A stretch of DNA of 64,000 nucleotides from Rhodanobacter sp. DHG33 (GCF_014843005.1 NZ_JACYXM010000002.1:558001-622000); one strand, 5' to 3'. Numbered from the stretch's first letter, positions 19,923 to 35,506 are shown. Notes: generated by a model not told the origin, from the sequence alone. Numbers and translations: made by a program.

Positions 19923-20879
19923 TCAGTGCGTGCCGTTGCCGGCGGTATCCGGTGCCTCGAACGCCGATTCCGCGGCGTCCGTATCGTTCGCGTCGTCCAG
20001 CTCCATCGCGTCGGCGAGGGCCGACTCGGCATCCACGCGCGCCTTCACATAGATCGGCGCCAGTGGCGCCTCTTGCACAATCTCGATCAGCATTTCCTTG
20101 GCCAGCTCCAACATGGCAAGGAAGGTGACCACCACGCCGAGGCGGCCTTCGCTGACGTCGAACAGCGTCTCGAAGCGATGGAAGACCGCGCCTTCCAACC
20201 TGCCCAGCAGCTCGCCCATGCGCTGGCGGACGCTGAGCGCCTCGCGCTTGATCGCGTGGTGGCCGAACAGCTCGGCGCGGTGCAGCACGTCCTTGAGCGC
20301 CAGCAGCATTTCCTTGAGGTCCAGCGGCGGCGGCAGCTTGATCACGTTGCGTTCGCCGGTGTCGGCCTGCGCGATGGCCGTATCGCGCTCCATGCGGGGC
20401 AGGGACTCGATGTCCTCGGCCGCCTTCTTGAAGCGTTCGTACTCCTGCAGGCGGCGCACCAGTTCGGCGCGCGGGTCGTCCTCCAGGCCTTCCTCGGCGG
20501 GCGGCCGCGGCAGCAGCAGCCGCGACTTGATCTCGCCCAGGATCGCCGCCATCAGCAGGTACTCCGCGGCCAGCTCCAGCCGCATCGTTTCCCGCATCAT
20601 GTCGATGTATTCCATGTATTGCCGGGTGATCTCGGCAATCGGGATGTCCAGGATGTCCAGGTTCTGCCGGCGGATCAGGTACAGCAGCAGGTCCAGCGGA
20701 CCCTCGAACGCCTCGAGGAAAACCTCCAATGCATCCGGCGGGATGTACAGATCCTGCGGCATCTGCAGCACCGGCTCGCCGCGAACGATCGCCAGCGGCA
20801 TTTCCTGCTGCTGGGGATGGGCCGCGGAATTGTCCTGCGATGCGACCGGGCTCTGCGGCCCGACTGGCTCGGTGCTCAT
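19923..20879 (-). CDS. scpA: Segregation and condensation protein A (kleisin)
   Basis: A 318-residue kleisin that bridges SMC heads and recruits ScpB. The ScpA core starts at about residue 45 with ALEVFLEAFEGPLDLLLYLI, continues with LDILDIPIAEITRQYMEYI and EYLLMAAILGEIKSRLLLP, and ends in a winged-helix segment LGVVVTFLAMLELAKEML. The first 40 residues are Pro/Gln/Ser-rich and the last 45 acidic, both beyond the usual core. It is the first gene of the leftward scpA-scpB-rluB-arsC unit. A 542-bp gap lies upstream. Confidence 0.94.
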   Translation of the reverse strand: MSTEPVGPQSPVASQDNSAAHPQQQEMPLAIVRGEPVLQMPQDLYIPPDALEVFLEAFEGPLDLLLYLIRRQNLDILDIPIAEITRQYMEYIDMMRETMRLELAAEYLLMAAILGEIKSRLLLPRPPAEEGLEDDPRAELVRRLQEYERFKKAAEDIESLPRMERDTAIAQADTGERNVIKLPPPLDLKEMLLALKDVLHRAELFGHHAIKREALSVRQRMGELLGRLEGAVFHRFETLFDVSEGRLGVVVTFLAMLELAKEMLIEIVQEAPLAPIYVKARVDAESALADAMELDDANDTDAAESAFEAPDTAGNGTH

Positions 20880-21421
20880 CGATGCGTGTCGTTGGGCCGC
20901 CAGGCGGCCGGCAATGCGTCTTGGATTAGGTCGCCCTGTTTTCGGATGACGGCGATGCGGAGCGCGTCAGGCAGGAACAAGGCAATGCGACGACGTCGGA
21001 AAACGTCGCCAACGAGTCGGACAGTCTGTCTGGGGCATCAGGTGGGCGCCATGCTGCCGGAACAACCGGTCGGCGTCTGGCCGTGGCGCCACGCGTGGCC
21101 TACAGAGTAACGAGTGGTTGGCGGCAAGTCCAGCACAGGAATATCCGTGGCCAAGAGGACGTTGGAGGACGTACAGCGACGGGTCGGGATAGTGATTCGT
21201 CCATGACGCTACGATCACAGGCGTCAAGTTGCACTGGTGACGTCGAGGGTCCCGCGTGGCCGGAAAGCGTTGGCCGTCGCGGGTGAAAGCCTTGCCGGTC
21301 GCGCCGTGCGGCCCTTTGGACGGTGGCACAAGGTTTGCTTGAATGTCGAGGCGGTCACAAACTTGAGTCGATCCGCAGAGAGCCTGCAGTGGCGGCCGGG
21401 TGCAACAGTCGAGGAGTCGGC
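20880..21421. other. 542-bp intergenic region without recognisable gene
   Basis: Lies between the divergent scpA and PilZ genes. No frame here has convincing coding character or homology that I can see. The base composition is less GC-biased than the genes around it in places (for example around 21110-21240). A short dyad cgacgt/acgtcg occurs near 20984-21000. It presumably holds the scpA and PilZ promoters and perhaps a decayed gene; I cannot identify either with confidence. Confidence 0.4.
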
Positions 21422-21787
21422 ATGGTGAAGGATGGCAACGAAGGATCCAGCAGCCGAGCGGCGCATCTGCGCCCGGCGCGCATGCAGATCGAGACGACCG
21501 TGCTGATGAGCCGGGGCCTCGAATCGCATCCCACCGAGCTGGTGGACATTTCCGCGACCGGTGCCCTGTTGCGTCGCCCGCTGGGCTGGACCGGCGAAGT
21601 AGGGCAGAGCTGGCTGCTGGACATGATCTTCGGCAACGACCTGCATATCCACCTCGAGGCGCAGGTGGCGCGCATCGCCGATGGCCACGTGGGCTTTTCC
21701 TACGTATGCATTCCCGAGGACAAGCAGGTACCGCTGTGGAACCTGCTGGGCGGCTACGCCGACATCCTGGAATCTTGGAAGGACTGA
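21422..21787 (+). CDS. PilZ-domain protein (probable c-di-GMP receptor)
   Basis: A 121-residue single-domain protein. The PilZ features are a basic N-terminal segment RAAHLRPARMQIE, the beta-barrel motif DISATGALL (D/NxSxxG box) and a following hydrophobic barrel to LHIHLEAQVARIADGHVGFSY. The canonical RxxxR is not exact; the arginines are spaced RAAHLRPAR. ATG 21422 is preceded by GAGGAG. Such small PilZ proteins transmit cyclic-di-GMP signals to motility or exopolysaccharide systems. There is no diguanylate cyclase or pilus gene nearby, so the target is unknown. Confidence 0.82.
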   Translation: MVKDGNEGSSSRAAHLRPARMQIETTVLMSRGLESHPTELVDISATGALLRRPLGWTGEVGQSWLLDMIFGNDLHIHLEAQVARIADGHVGFSYVCIPEDKQVPLWNLLGGYADILESWKD

Positions 21788-21814
21788 AGGTTCCCGCCAC
21801 GCCGAGCCGATCGA

Positions 21815-21845
21815 AGGCCCCGCCCAAAGCGGGGCCTCGGTTTTT
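21815..21845. terminator. Intrinsic terminator between PilZ gene and fadD
   Basis: Stem aggccccgc (21815-21823) with gcggggcct (21829-21837), loop ccaaa, followed on the plus strand by cgg and TTTTT at 21841-21845. The T-run reaches the stop codon of convergent fadD at 21845-21847. Confidence 0.82.
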
Positions 21846-23527
21846 CAGGCGCTCTTCTTGACTTCGTCGCGCAGCTCGCGGCGGAGGATCTTGCCCACGT
21901 TGGTCTTGGGCAACGCGTCGCGGAACTCGATGTATTTGGGCCGCTTGTAGCCGGTGAGGTTGTCGCGGCAGAACTGCTTGAGCGCCTCTTCGGTGAGGCT
22001 CGGGTCCCTGCGCACCACGAACAGCTTCACCACTTCGCCCGAGTGCTCGTCCGGCACGCCCACCGCGGCCACCTCGGCCACGCCGGGGTGCTGCATCACC
22101 GCGTCTTCCACTTCGTTCGGGTACACGTTGAAGCCGGACACCAGGATCATGTCCTTCTTGCGGTCGACGATGTAGAAGTAGCCGCTCTCGTCCATCTTCG
22201 CGATGTCGCCGGTGTGCAGCCAGCCGTCGGCACCCAGCACCTTGGCGGTCTCGTCGGGGCGGTTCCAGTAGCCCTGCATCACCTGCGGTCCCTTCACCAT
22301 CAGCTCCCCCACCCCGCCGACCGGCAGCGGCTGGTTGTCTTCGGACCAGATGGCCACGTCGGTGGAGGGGACCGGCAGGCCGATCGAGCCGTTGTAATCC
22401 TTCAGGTCGAGCGGGTTGATGCAGGCTGCCGGCGAAGTCTCGGTGAGGCCGTAGGCTTCCACCAGCGGACAGCCGGTGACCTTCTTCCAGCGTTCGGCCA
22501 CGGCGCGCTGCACGGCCATGCCGCCGCCCAGCGTCAGATGCAGACGCGAAAAGTCCAGCTCGGCAAAGCCCGGCGTGTTGAGCAGGCCGTTGAACAGCGT
22601 GTTGACGCCGGTGAGCGCGGTGAAGCCCGAGGCCTTCAGTTCCTTGACGAAACCCGGCATGTCGCGCGGGTTGGTGATCAGCCAATTGAGGCCGCCCAGA
22701 CGCATGAACACCAGTCCGTTCGCGGTGAGCGAGAAGATGTGATACAGCGGCAGTGCCGTGATGATGGTTTCCTGGCCGTCGCGCATGTTGGTGCCGATCC
22801 ATGCACCGGCCTGCAGCATGTTGGCGACCATGTTGCCGTGGCTGAGCATGGCGCCCTTGGCCACGCCGGTGGTGCCGCCGGTGTATTGCAGGAAGGCGAT
22901 GTCGCCATGGCCCAATGCCACCTGCGGCAGCGGGTGGGCGGCGCCCTGCGCCAAGGCATCCTTGAAGCGCACCGCGTTCGGCAGCCGGTAGTCGGGCACC
23001 ATCTTCTTGACGTGCTTGAGCACGAAGTTGACCAGCGCACCTTTGGGGAAGCCGAGCAGGTCGCCGATGCCGGTGGTGACGATGTGCTGCACCGGCGTGT
23101 CGGCCACCACCTGCTGCAGCGTGGCGGCGAAATTGTCCAGCACCACGATGGCCTTGGCGCCGGCGTCCGCGAGCTGGTGCTTCAGTTCGCGCGCGGTGTA
23201 CATCGGGTTGGTGTTGACCACCACGAGTCCCGCGCGCAGCGCGCCGAACAGCGCGATGGGGTACTGCAGCACGTTGGGCATCATGATCGCGATGCGATCG
23301 CCCTTGACCAGTCCGAGCACGCCGGTCAGGTAGCCCGCGAACTGGCGGCTGAGTTCATCGATCTGGCCGTAGCTGAGCCGCTTGCCGAAATTGGCGAAGG
23401 CCGGGCGGTCGTGGAAGCGCTTGAAGGCCTCTTCGAGTACGGCGGCCACCGAAGCGTAGGCGGTGAGGTCGATCTCGGCAGGCACGCCTTGCGGATAATG
23501 ATCCAGCCACGGACGCTCGTTGCTCAT
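21845..23527 (-). CDS. fadD: Long-chain fatty acid-CoA ligase
   Basis: Activates long-chain fatty acids to acyl-CoA (acyl-AMP intermediate) for beta-oxidation, at the inner membrane. At 560 residues it equals E. coli FadD (561). The AMP-binding motif [18 protein letters not shown] is near residue 212, [14 protein letters not shown] gives the second adenylation motif, and [17 protein letters not shown] plus the C-terminal lysine-bearing [14 protein letters not shown] complete the fold. ATG 23527 starts [16 protein letters not shown], the usual FadD N-terminus. It is monocistronic with its own 203-bp upstream region; no operator is identified. Confidence 0.95.
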   Translation of the reverse strand: MSNERPWLDHYPQGVPAEIDLTAYASVAAVLEEAFKRFHDRPAFANFGKRLSYGQIDELSRQFAGYLTGVLGLVKGDRIAIMMPNVLQYPIALFGALRAGLVVVNTNPMYTARELKHQLADAGAKAIVVLDNFAATLQQVVADTPVQHIVTTGIGDLLGFPKGALVNFVLKHVKKMVPDYRLPNAVRFKDALAQGAAHPLPQVALGHGDIAFLQYTGGTTGVAKGAMLSHGNMVANMLQAGAWIGTNMRDGQETIITALPLYHIFSLTANGLVFMRLGGLNWLITNPRDMPGFVKELKASGFTALTGVNTLFNGLLNTPGFAELDFSRLHLTLGGGMAVQRAVAERWKKVTGCPLVEAYGLTETSPAACINPLDLKDYNGSIGLPVPSTDVAIWSEDNQPLPVGGVGELMVKGPQVMQGYWNRPDETAKVLGADGWLHTGDIAKMDESGYFYIVDRKKDMILVSGFNVYPNEVEDAVMQHPGVAEVAAVGVPDEHSGEVVKLFVVRRDPSLTEEALKQFCRDNLTGYKRPKYIEFRDALPKTNVGKILRRELRDEVKKSA

Positions 23528-23730
23528 GTGCTTGCTCGACTCCTGATCGCGATCGCCCGAGATGGCGACACCCCTCGCCGCATTGGAGCATGCGCGCGCG
23601 TACGGGGGCAAGGCGCGCGGCATGTTCTCTCTGCGATCGTCCGTGTTCGCGAGGATCGGACGTGCGGCCATCCATGGCCGCAGTGCTCAGCAAGTACGCC
23701 TGCCGTGATTCAAGGGTGCCGCGGCTGCAC

Positions 23731-26478
<2,748 letters not shown>

Positions 26479-26736
26479 GGCTTGACTCCGTAGGGCGAAA
26501 TCTGGCGGTTGGCGATCCTCACGAATGCTACGCCACCGAACGTGAGCGGTATCGCAAGGCGGCCTTGCACGATTTCGAACGCAGCCGGAAACAGGTTTCC
26601 GTTGCTGGGGGTACAGGCCGGCTGGCAAAATTGGCGGCTGAAAGAAGCGGTTGATCGCGCCGGCACCGGCGATCCTCGCCACCCTTCGCTCCCCTGCGTG
26701 CAGGAGAGCAGCCATCCCCGCCACAGGACGAGCCAC

Positions 26737-29340
26737 ATGCTTACCGCCTATCGCCAACATGCTGCCGAGCGCGCCGCGCTGGGCATTCCGCCGCTGCCGC
26801 TGTCCGCTCAGCAGACCGCCGAGCTGGTCGAACTGCTGAAGAACCCGCCGGCTGGCGAAGAGGCTTTCCTCGTCGATCTGATCTCCAACCGCGTGCCGGC
26901 CGGCGTGGACGATGCGGCCAAGGTCAAGGCTTCCTATCTGGCGGCGGTGGCGTTCGGCACCGAGAAGTGCGCGCTGATCTCGCGCGAGAAGGCCACCGAA
27001 CTGCTCGGCACCATGCTGGGCGGCTACAACATCCACCCGCTGATCGAGCTGCTCGACGACGCGCAGATCGGCACCGTCGCCGCCAACGCGCTCAAGCACA
27101 CCCTGCTGATGTTCGACGCCTTCCACGACGTCAAGGAAAAGGCCCAATCAAACAGCGCGCCGGGCAACGCCAACGCCAAGGCCGTGCTGCAGAGCTGGGC
27201 CGACGCCGAGTGGTTCACCAGCAAGCCGGAAGTGCCGCAGAGTCTGACCGTCACCGTGTTCAAGGTGCCGGGCGAAACCAACACCGACGACCTGTCGCCG
27301 GCCCCGGATGCCACCACGCGCCCGGACATCCCGCTGCACGCGCTGGCCATGCTGAAGAACAAGCGCGACGGCGCGCCGTTCCAGCCGGAAGAAGACGGCA
27401 AGCGCGGCCCGATCCAGCTGATCCAGGACCTGACCAAGCAGGGTCATCTGGTGGCCTACGTGGGTGACGTGGTCGGCACCGGCTCCAGCCGCAAGTCCGC
27501 CACTAACTCGGTGCTGTGGTTCACCGGCGAAGACATCCCCTTCATCCCGAACAAGCGCTTCGGCGGCGTGTGCCTGGGCAGCAAGATCGCCCCGATCTTC
27601 TACAACACGATGGAAGACGCCGGCGCGCTGCCGATCGAACTCGACGTCTCCAAGATGGAAATGGGCGACGTCGTCGAGCTGCGTCCGTACGAGGGCAAGG
27701 CCCTGAAGAACGGCGAAGTGATTGCCGAGTTCCAGGTGAAGTCCGACGTGCTGTTCGACGAAGTGCGCGCCGGCGGCCGCATTCCGCTGATCATCGGCCG
27801 CGGCCTCACCGGCAAGGCGCGCGAAGCGCTGGGCCTGCCGGTGTCCACCCTGTTCCGCCTGCCACAGCAGCCGGCCGATACCGGCAAGGGCTACACGCTG
27901 GCGCAGAAGATGGTCGGTCGCGCCGTCGGCCTGCCGGAAGGTCAGGGCGTGCGCCCGGGCACCTACTGCGAGCCGAAGATGACCTCGGTGGGTTCGCAGG
28001 ACACCACCGGCCCGATGACCCGCGACGAGCTGAAGGACCTGGCCTGCCTGGGCTTCTCGGCCGACCTCGTCATGCAGTCGTTCTGCCACACCGCTGCCTA
28101 CCCGAAGCCGGTGGACGTGAAGACCCACCACACGCTGCCGGAATTCATCAGCACACGCGGCGGTATCTCGCTGCGTCCGGGCGACGGCGTGATCCATTCC
28201 TGGCTCAACCGCATGCTGCTGCCCGACACCGTCGGCACCGGCGGCGACAGCCACACGCGCTTCCCGATCGGCATTTCGTTCCCGGCCGGCTCCGGCCTGG
28301 TGGCCTTCGCCGCCGCCACGGGCGTGATGCCGCTGGACATGCCCGAATCCGTGCTGGTGCGCTTCAAGGGCGAGCTGCAGCCGGGCGTCACCCTGCGTGA
28401 CCTGGTCAACGCCATCCCGCTGTACGCCATCAAGCAGGGCCTGCTGACCGTGGCCAAGCAGGGCAAGAAGAACATCTTCTCCGGCCGCATCCTGGAAATC
28501 GAAGGTCTGCCGAACCTGAAGGTGGAGCAGGCGTTCGAGCTGTCCGACGCCTCGGCCGAGCGTTCGGCCGCCGGCTGCACGGTGCACCTCGACAAGGCAC
28601 CGATCATCGAATACATCAACAGCAACATCACCCTGCTGAAGGTGATGATCGCCCAGGGCTACAAGGACCCGCGCAGCCTGGAGCGCCGCATCAAGGCGAT
28701 GGAAGCGTGGCTGGCCAACCCGCAGCTGCTGGAGCGCGATGCGGACGCCGAATACGCCGCCGTGATCGAGATCGACCTGGCCGACGTGCATGAGCCCATC
28801 GTGGCCTGCCCGAACGATCCGGACGACGTGAAGACGCTGAGCGACGTGGCCGGCGCCACCATCGACGAAGTGTTCATCGGTTCGTGCATGACGAATATTG
28901 GTCACTTCCGGGCAGCCGCCAAGCTGCTGGAAGGCAAGCGCGACATCCCGACCAAGCTGTGGGTGGCCCCGCCGACCAAGATGGACGCCACCGAGCTGAC
29001 CAACGAGGGCGTCTACGGCACCTTCGGCACCGCCGGCGCGCGCATGGAAATGCCAGGCTGCTCGCTGTGCATGGGCAACCAGGCGCAGGTGCGCGAGGGC
29101 GCCACGGTGTTCTCCACCTCCACCCGCAACTTCCCGAACCGCCTGGGCAAGAACTCCAACGTGTATCTGGGATCAGCCGAACTCGCCGCGATCTGCTCGC
29201 GCCTCGGCCGCATCCCGACCAAGGACGAGTACATGGCCGATATCGGCGTCATCAACGCCAACGGCGAGAAGATCTACCGCTACATGAACTTCGACAAGAT
29301 CCAGGACTACAAGGAAGTCGCGGATACCGTCGCGGCGTGA
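26737..29340 (+). CDS. acnB: Aconitate hydratase B (2-methylcitrate dehydratase activity possible)
   Basis: Main TCA-cycle aconitase, 867 residues against 865 in E. coli. Domain order is that of AcnB: N-terminal HEAT-like domain ([19 protein letters not shown]), swivel domain with [17 protein letters not shown], then the catalytic core with [17 protein letters not shown] and cluster cysteines in [13 protein letters not shown] (near 714) and [11 protein letters not shown] (near 774). ATG 26737 starts the homology. AcnB homologues in Xanthomonas (rpfA) affect virulence-factor production, and AcnB apo-enzyme binds mRNA in E. coli. A strong terminator follows. Confidence 0.97.
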   Translation: MLTAYRQHAAERAALGIPPLPLSAQQTAELVELLKNPPAGEEAFLVDLISNRVPAGVDDAAKVKASYLAAVAFGTEKCALISREKATELLGTMLGGYNIHPLIELLDDAQIGTVAANALKHTLLMFDAFHDVKEKAQSNSAPGNANAKAVLQSWADAEWFTSKPEVPQSLTVTVFKVPGETNTDDLSPAPDATTRPDIPLHALAMLKNKRDGAPFQPEEDGKRGPIQLIQDLTKQGHLVAYVGDVVGTGSSRKSATNSVLWFTGEDIPFIPNKRFGGVCLGSKIAPIFYNTMEDAGALPIELDVSKMEMGDVVELRPYEGKALKNGEVIAEFQVKSDVLFDEVRAGGRIPLIIGRGLTGKAREALGLPVSTLFRLPQQPADTGKGYTLAQKMVGRAVGLPEGQGVRPGTYCEPKMTSVGSQDTTGPMTRDELKDLACLGFSADLVMQSFCHTAAYPKPVDVKTHHTLPEFISTRGGISLRPGDGVIHSWLNRMLLPDTVGTGGDSHTRFPIGISFPAGSGLVAFAAATGVMPLDMPESVLVRFKGELQPGVTLRDLVNAIPLYAIKQGLLTVAKQGKKNIFSGRILEIEGLPNLKVEQAFELSDASAERSAAGCTVHLDKAPIIEYINSNITLLKVMIAQGYKDPRSLERRIKAMEAWLANPQLLERDADAEYAAVIEIDLADVHEPIVACPNDPDDVKTLSDVAGATIDEVFIGSCMTNIGHFRAAAKLLEGKRDIPTKLWVAPPTKMDATELTNEGVYGTFGTAGARMEMPGCSLCMGNQAQVREGATVFSTSTRNFPNRLGKNSNVYLGSAELAAICSRLGRIPTKDEYMADIGVINANGEKIYRYMNFDKIQDYKEVADTVAA

Positions 29341-29380
29341 ACCATACCTCTTCCGGCGAACGGGAGAGGTTGCAGCAAGC

Positions 29381-29413
29381 GAAGCCCGGCCGCGCGCCGG
29401 GCTTCGTCGTTTA
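29381..29413 (+). terminator. Intrinsic terminator after acnB
   Basis: Perfect 10-bp stem gaagcccggc (29381-29390) with gccgggcttc (29396-29405), loop CGCGC, followed by gtcgttt. It lies 40 bp beyond the acnB stop and just before the LysR start. Confidence 0.8.
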
Positions 29414-29423
29414 TGCTTCGCCC

Positions 29424-30341
29424 ATGGCGGCAACCACGGGCGCACGGATGATCTCTTCGCACATTTCGGCAGTCTCGCTGCGCGACCTGATGATGGTGCA
29501 GGCGGTGCATCGCCACGGCAGCTTCAACAGCGCGGCGCGGGCCATGCACATCAGCCCGTCCGGGCTGTCGCACCAGGTGCAGAAGGTGGAGCAGGCGCTG
29601 GGCGCGCCGCTGTTCGAACGCGGCGGCCGCAAGGTGGTGCCGACTGCCGGCGGCTGGCGCCTGCTGGAACGCATCGATGCCCTGATCGCCGCGGCGGAAT
29701 TGCTGCAGCAGACCGCCCGCGCCGGCGCCGTGGCCTTCGGCGGCGAACTGCGGCTGGGCGTGCCGGCTTCGCTGGGGCCCTATCTGTTGCCGCACCTGAT
29801 CGCGCCGTTCCCGCAGCATTTCCCGGGCGTGCGTCTGGGCATTTCCGAAGGCAAGCCGCGCGGCCTGCTGCGCCGCCTGCACGAGGCCGAACTCGACGCC
29901 GTGCTGGCTCCGCTAGCGCCGCTGGCCAGCGGCATCGCGATGCAGCCGCTGTTCTTCGAACCGTGGGAAGCGATGCTGCGCGCCGACCATCCACTGGCCG
30001 GCCGCCGCAGCGTGGCACTGGAGCAGCTGGAAAAGGCGGATGCGATCCTGATGGCCGAGAGCCATGCCGATGGCGACGGCCACGTGCAGGACGTGAGCCT
30101 TGAAAGCCTGGCCGCCCTGGTCAGCCTGCGCGGCGGCCATGCGCTGGTGCCTGCGCTGGCGCACGAACGGCTGGCCTCCAAGCCCGACATCGTGCTGGCG
30201 AAGATCAAGGGTCAGGCGCAGGGGCGCGAAATCGCGCTGTACTGGCGCGAGGCCACGCCATGGGGTGCCGACCTTGCCGCCTTCGCCAAGCTGCTGCGCG
30301 CCCTGGCGAAACAGCTGCCGGGGCTGAAGCTGGCCGGTTAG
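29424..30341 (+). CDS. OxyR-like LysR regulator lacking the redox cysteines
   Basis: A 305-residue LysR regulator. The N-terminal winged helix spans about residues 15-75 (LRDLMMVQAVHRHGSFNSAARAM, SGLSHQVQKVEQALGAPLFER). The effector domain follows OxyR closely in layout: SLGPYLLPHLIAPFPQHFPGV, LHEAELDAVLAPL, EPWEAMLRADHPLAGR, VSLESLAALVSLRGGHALVPALA. The protein contains no cysteine at all, and the loop that bears the two peroxide-sensing cysteines of OxyR is shortened to AESHADGDGHVQD. It therefore cannot sense peroxide by disulfide formation. ATG 29424 is used; ATG 29448 is also possible. Its stop overlaps that of convergent hflD (TTAG). Confidence 0.85.
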   Translation: MAATTGARMISSHISAVSLRDLMMVQAVHRHGSFNSAARAMHISPSGLSHQVQKVEQALGAPLFERGGRKVVPTAGGWRLLERIDALIAAAELLQQTARAGAVAFGGELRLGVPASLGPYLLPHLIAPFPQHFPGVRLGISEGKPRGLLRRLHEAELDAVLAPLAPLASGIAMQPLFFEPWEAMLRADHPLAGRRSVALEQLEKADAILMAESHADGDGHVQDVSLESLAALVSLRGGHALVPALAHERLASKPDIVLAKIKGQAQGREIALYWREATPWGADLAAFAKLLRALAKQLPGLKLAG

Positions 30342-30961
30342 CGGCCGTCCAGCGTGGCGCCGGTGAGCAGGCCGCGCGCCAGCATGCTGCACTGCTTGCG
30401 GAACAGCAGCAGCTGCCACTGGCGGCCACCGAGCTGGCGCCACAGCACCGCGGAGCGCACCGCCGCGAGCAGGTTGCTGCGCACCTTCTCGACGGTGGCG
30501 GGCTGCTGCAGGTGTTGCGGATTGCCGTTGACCATCACCCGCGGACGCAGGGTAGACAGCGTGGACGCGTAGAGCTCGGCCAGCCGCGCCGTGACCTGGT
30601 TGGAGCCCTGGCCGAAGTGCTCGGCCTGACGCTGCGCGGCGCGGATGCCCTGTTGCAGGCGGGCCAGCAGTTCCGGCCGGCCGGACAGGCCGCGCTCCAG
30701 TCGCATCACGGTCATCGCCATGCGCGTCACCGCCATGTCGTCGCTGGTTTCGTCGAGCTGGGACACCAGGGTGCGCAGACCCAGCCGCACGCTGGCGATG
30801 TTGCCGTACACGCCCACCACCGATGGCGCGTCGATGCGGAACACGCTGGCGATGCCGGCGTCCATCGCGGTCTCGTCGCAGCGGCCCTGGTTGGCGAGCT
30901 GCTGTACCAGCGCGCAGGCCTGGTAGAGACCGGCCAGCGCCAGTACGCGTTCCTCGTTCAT
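30338..30961 (-). CDS. hflD: HflD family protein (high frequency lysogenization protein homologue)
   Basis: A 207-residue peripheral membrane protein family. E. coli HflD binds phage lambda CII and is encoded after mnmA. The E. coli pattern is followed all along: RVLALAGLYQACALVQQLANQG, GVYGNIASVRLGLRTLVSQL, RMAMTVMRLERGLSGRP, TLRPRVMVNGNPQHLQQP, VRSNLLAAVRSAVLWRQLGG. ATG 30961 matches the E. coli start best. A TTG at 30985 overlapping the mnmA stop is possible and would add 8 residues. It is the last gene of the nudJ-mnmA-hflD unit. Its normal cellular job is not well defined. Confidence 0.9.
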   Translation of the reverse strand: MNEERVLALAGLYQACALVQQLANQGRCDETAMDAGIASVFRIDAPSVVGVYGNIASVRLGLRTLVSQLDETSDDMAVTRMAMTVMRLERGLSGRPELLARLQQGIRAAQRQAEHFGQGSNQVTARLAELYASTLSTLRPRVMVNGNPQHLQQPATVEKVRSNLLAAVRSAVLWRQLGGRQWQLLLFRKQCSMLARGLLTGATLDGR

Positions 30962-30981
30962 CGCAAAAGCGTCAAGCACCG

Positions 30982-32094
30982 TCAATTCTCGTTCTGTAGG
31001 TGGGGTAGGCCGCCGAAGGGCGCGTCGGTGGCGGCGATCACCGCGCCGCCGAGGCAGGCCTCGCCGTCGTAGAGCACCACGGACTGGCCGGGCGTTACCG
31101 CACGTTGCGGGGTGTCGAAGCGGACTTCAAGGCCATCGTCCCGCACGCGGACCTCGCAGGCCTGGTCGACCTGGCGGTAACGGGTCTTGGCGGTGCAGCG
31201 GAAGTGCGCGGCCGGTGCGCGGCCAGCCACCCAGGTCGGCGCCTCGCTGCGCAGGGTGTGCGAATCCAGCCAGCGGTTCGCGTTGCCCTGCGCCACGTAG
31301 AGCACGTTGGCCGCCACGTCCTTGCCCACCACGTACCACGGCTCGCCGCTGGCGCCGTGGCGGCCGCCGATACCCAAGCCGTTGCGCTGGCCCAGCGTGT
31401 AGTACATCGCGCCCTGATGCTCGCCGACCAGCTCGCCTTCGGGCGTGCGCATCTCGCCGGAGCGGGCAGGGATGTATTGCGCGAGGAAGCTGCGGAAGTC
31501 GCGTTCGCCGATGAAGCAGATGCCGGTGGAATCCTTCTTCGCGTGGGTGGGCAGTTCGGCGGCGAGCGCCAGTCCGCGCACGCGCGATTTCTCGATCTCG
31601 CCGACCGGGAACAGCGTGGCGGCGAGCTGCGCCTGGCCCAGCGCGTGCAGGAAATAGGTCTGGTCCTTGGCTGCGTCCACCGCGCGCAGCAGGCGGTATT
31701 CGCCGTCCGCCTGACCCACGCGGGCATAGTGGCCGGTGGCGATCTTCTCCGCGCCCAGCGCGTGTGCTTCGTCCAGGAAGGTCTTGAACTTGATCTCGCG
31801 GTTGCACAGCACGTCGGGGTTGGGCGTGCGGCCCGCGCGGTATTCGGCGAGGAAGTGCTCGAACACGCCGTCCCAGTACTCGGCGGCGAAATTGCGCGCG
31901 TGGAACGGGATGCCCAGCCGGCCGCACACGGCCACGGCGTCCTTGCGGTCGGCGTCGGCGGTGCAGGGGCCGTTGCGTTCGTCCTCTTCCCAGTTCTGCA
32001 TGAACAGGCCTTCGACCTCGTGGCCGGCCTGTTGCAGCAGCAGCGCCGCCACCGAGGAATCGACGCCGCCGGAAATGCCCAGCATCACCTTCAT
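30982..32094 (-). CDS. mnmA: tRNA-specific 2-thiouridylase
   Basis: Introduces sulfur at position 2 of the wobble uridine (U34) of tRNA-Lys, -Glu and -Gln, using ATP and persulfide sulfur. At 370 residues it matches E. coli MnmA (368). The PP-loop is [12 protein letters not shown] near the start. The catalytic cysteines are in [13 protein letters not shown] and [13 protein letters not shown], and the substrate motif GHYARV is present. ATG 32094 overlaps the nudJ stop by 4 bases (ATGA). The operon order nudJ-mnmA-hflD equals that of E. coli. Confidence 0.96.
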   Translation of the reverse strand: MKVMLGISGGVDSSVAALLLQQAGHEVEGLFMQNWEEDERNGPCTADADRKDAVAVCGRLGIPFHARNFAAEYWDGVFEHFLAEYRAGRTPNPDVLCNREIKFKTFLDEAHALGAEKIATGHYARVGQADGEYRLLRAVDAAKDQTYFLHALGQAQLAATLFPVGEIEKSRVRGLALAAELPTHAKKDSTGICFIGERDFRSFLAQYIPARSGEMRTPEGELVGEHQGAMYYTLGQRNGLGIGGRHGASGEPWYVVGKDVAANVLYVAQGNANRWLDSHTLRSEAPTWVAGRAPAAHFRCTAKTRYRQVDQACEVRVRDDGLEVRFDTPQRAVTPGQSVVLYDGEACLGGAVIAATDAPFGGLPHLQNEN

Positions 32095-32576
32095 GGCGCT
32101 GCGCCGTGCGGCCACGCGTGCAGCATGTCCAGCGGGAAGCGGGCGCCGGCCAGCCATGCGTCGATGCTCTCCAGCACCAGCGGGCTGCGCAGGCGTTCGC
32201 CCAGCGCGGCGATTTCGGTGCGGTCCAGCCACAGGGCGCGGCGGATGCCGGTGTCCAGCGGCTGCGTCGGGTCGTGGCGGATGGGGCGCGCGGCGAAACT
32301 GAAGCGGATCACGCCTTCGCCATGCTCGGTGCTGCGCCACTGGTGCACGCCGATTAGGTGGGTGGGTTCCACTGTCCAGCCGGTTTCTTCCAGGGTCTCG
32401 CGGACGGCCGCGTCGACGAGGCGCTCGCGGTCCTCGAGGTGGCCGGCGGGCTGGTTGTACGCCAGCCTGCCGTTCACTGCTTCCTCGACCATCAGATAAC
32501 GCGCGCCGTCGCTCACCACGCAGGCCACGGTGACGTGCGGGCGCCAGACGGCGTCGGTGGCGGAAGCGGAAGGCAT
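32091..32576 (-). CDS. nudJ: NUDIX hydrolase, NudJ family
   Basis: A 161-residue NUDIX phosphohydrolase. The box [20 protein letters not shown] followed by TG fits Gx5Ex7REUxEExGU. Flanking stretches [25 protein letters not shown] and [16 protein letters not shown] match E. coli NudJ (YmfB), an HMP-PP and nucleoside-phosphate phosphatase encoded beside mnmA. ATG 32576 is chosen over the GTG at 32612 since homology begins at WRPHVTV. The stop overlaps mnmA by 4 bases, implying coupling. The true substrate in this organism is unknown. Confidence 0.92.
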   Translation of the reverse strand: MPSASATDAVWRPHVTVACVVSDGARYLMVEEAVNGRLAYNQPAGHLEDRERLVDAAVRETLEETGWTVEPTHLIGVHQWRSTEHGEGVIRFSFAARPIRHDPTQPLDTGIRRALWLDRTEIAALGERLRSPLVLESIDAWLAGARFPLDMLHAWPHGAAP

Positions 32577-32690
32577 GGCGAACGGGGACTGGAAAAGACG
32601 CCATTGTGCCACTACATCCTGCTGCGGTCGTCGCGAGGCTGGCAGTTGGCGCGGCGTATACTCGCAACCGTTCCACGAACACAGTCATCC

Positions 32691-33017
32691 ATGGCCCACG
32701 AACCCGACAACGATCACGAAAACAACCACGGCCTGGCGCTCAAGACCGCGAAGCCCGAGGTGGCACGGCCGCCGTTGTTCCAGGTGGTGCTGCTCAACGA
32801 CGACTTCACGCCGATGGATTTCGTGGTCGAGGTGCTGCGCAGCTTCTTCGCGCTGGACCAGGAACGCGCCGTGCAGGTGATGCTGCACGTACATACCCGG
32901 GGCAAGGGCGTGTGCGGCGTGTTCACCCGCGAGGTGGCCGAGACCAAGGTCACCCAGGTCAACGAATATTCACGCTCCCACCAGCACCCTCTGCTCTGCA
33001 CTATGGAAAAACTGTAG
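32691..33017 (+). CDS. clpS: ClpS adaptor (N-end rule recognin)
   Basis: A 108-residue adaptor that binds N-end-rule substrates bearing N-terminal Leu, Phe, Tyr or Trp and delivers them to Clp[22 protein letters not shown] carries the N-degron-binding Asn-Asp pair, followed by [21 protein letters not shown] and the C-terminal [10 protein letters not shown]. The first 25 residues are the usual hydrophilic, disordered extension. ATG 32691 is set by homology. A TATACT box stands at 32657-32662 with no good -35. clpA follows after 63 bp. Confidence 0.96.
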   Translation: MAHEPDNDHENNHGLALKTAKPEVARPPLFQVVLLNDDFTPMDFVVEVLRSFFALDQERAVQVMLHVHTRGKGVCGVFTREVAETKVTQVNEYSRSHQHPLLCTMEKL

Positions 33018-33080
33018 GCAGGCCCCATTTCGTAGCCATCGCGGCTTTGCCGCCCCGCCATTGCAACGGAGACGGTCCGG

Positions 33081-35354
<2,274 letters not shown>

Positions 35355-35373
35355 TCGCTGGCCTCAGGCACAC

Positions 35374-35404
35374 AAAAGGCCGCGCATGACGCGGCCTTTT
35401 GCTT
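35374..35404. terminator. Intrinsic terminator after clpA
   Basis: Perfect 11-bp stem, aaaaggccgcg (35374-35384) and cgcggcctttt (35390-35400), with loop CATGA. The right arm ends in TTTT, the left begins with AAAA, so it may work in both directions. It stands 20 bp after the clpA stop. Confidence 0.85.
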
Positions 35405-35506
35405 TTCGCACCATTCGCGCCCGAAGTCGGAGGACTGTCACGGCAACGGGGGTGCTTCGGCTCCGCCTGCCGCGTGAACTGAGTTCAGCGCGGGAGCGTC
35501 CCAGGT

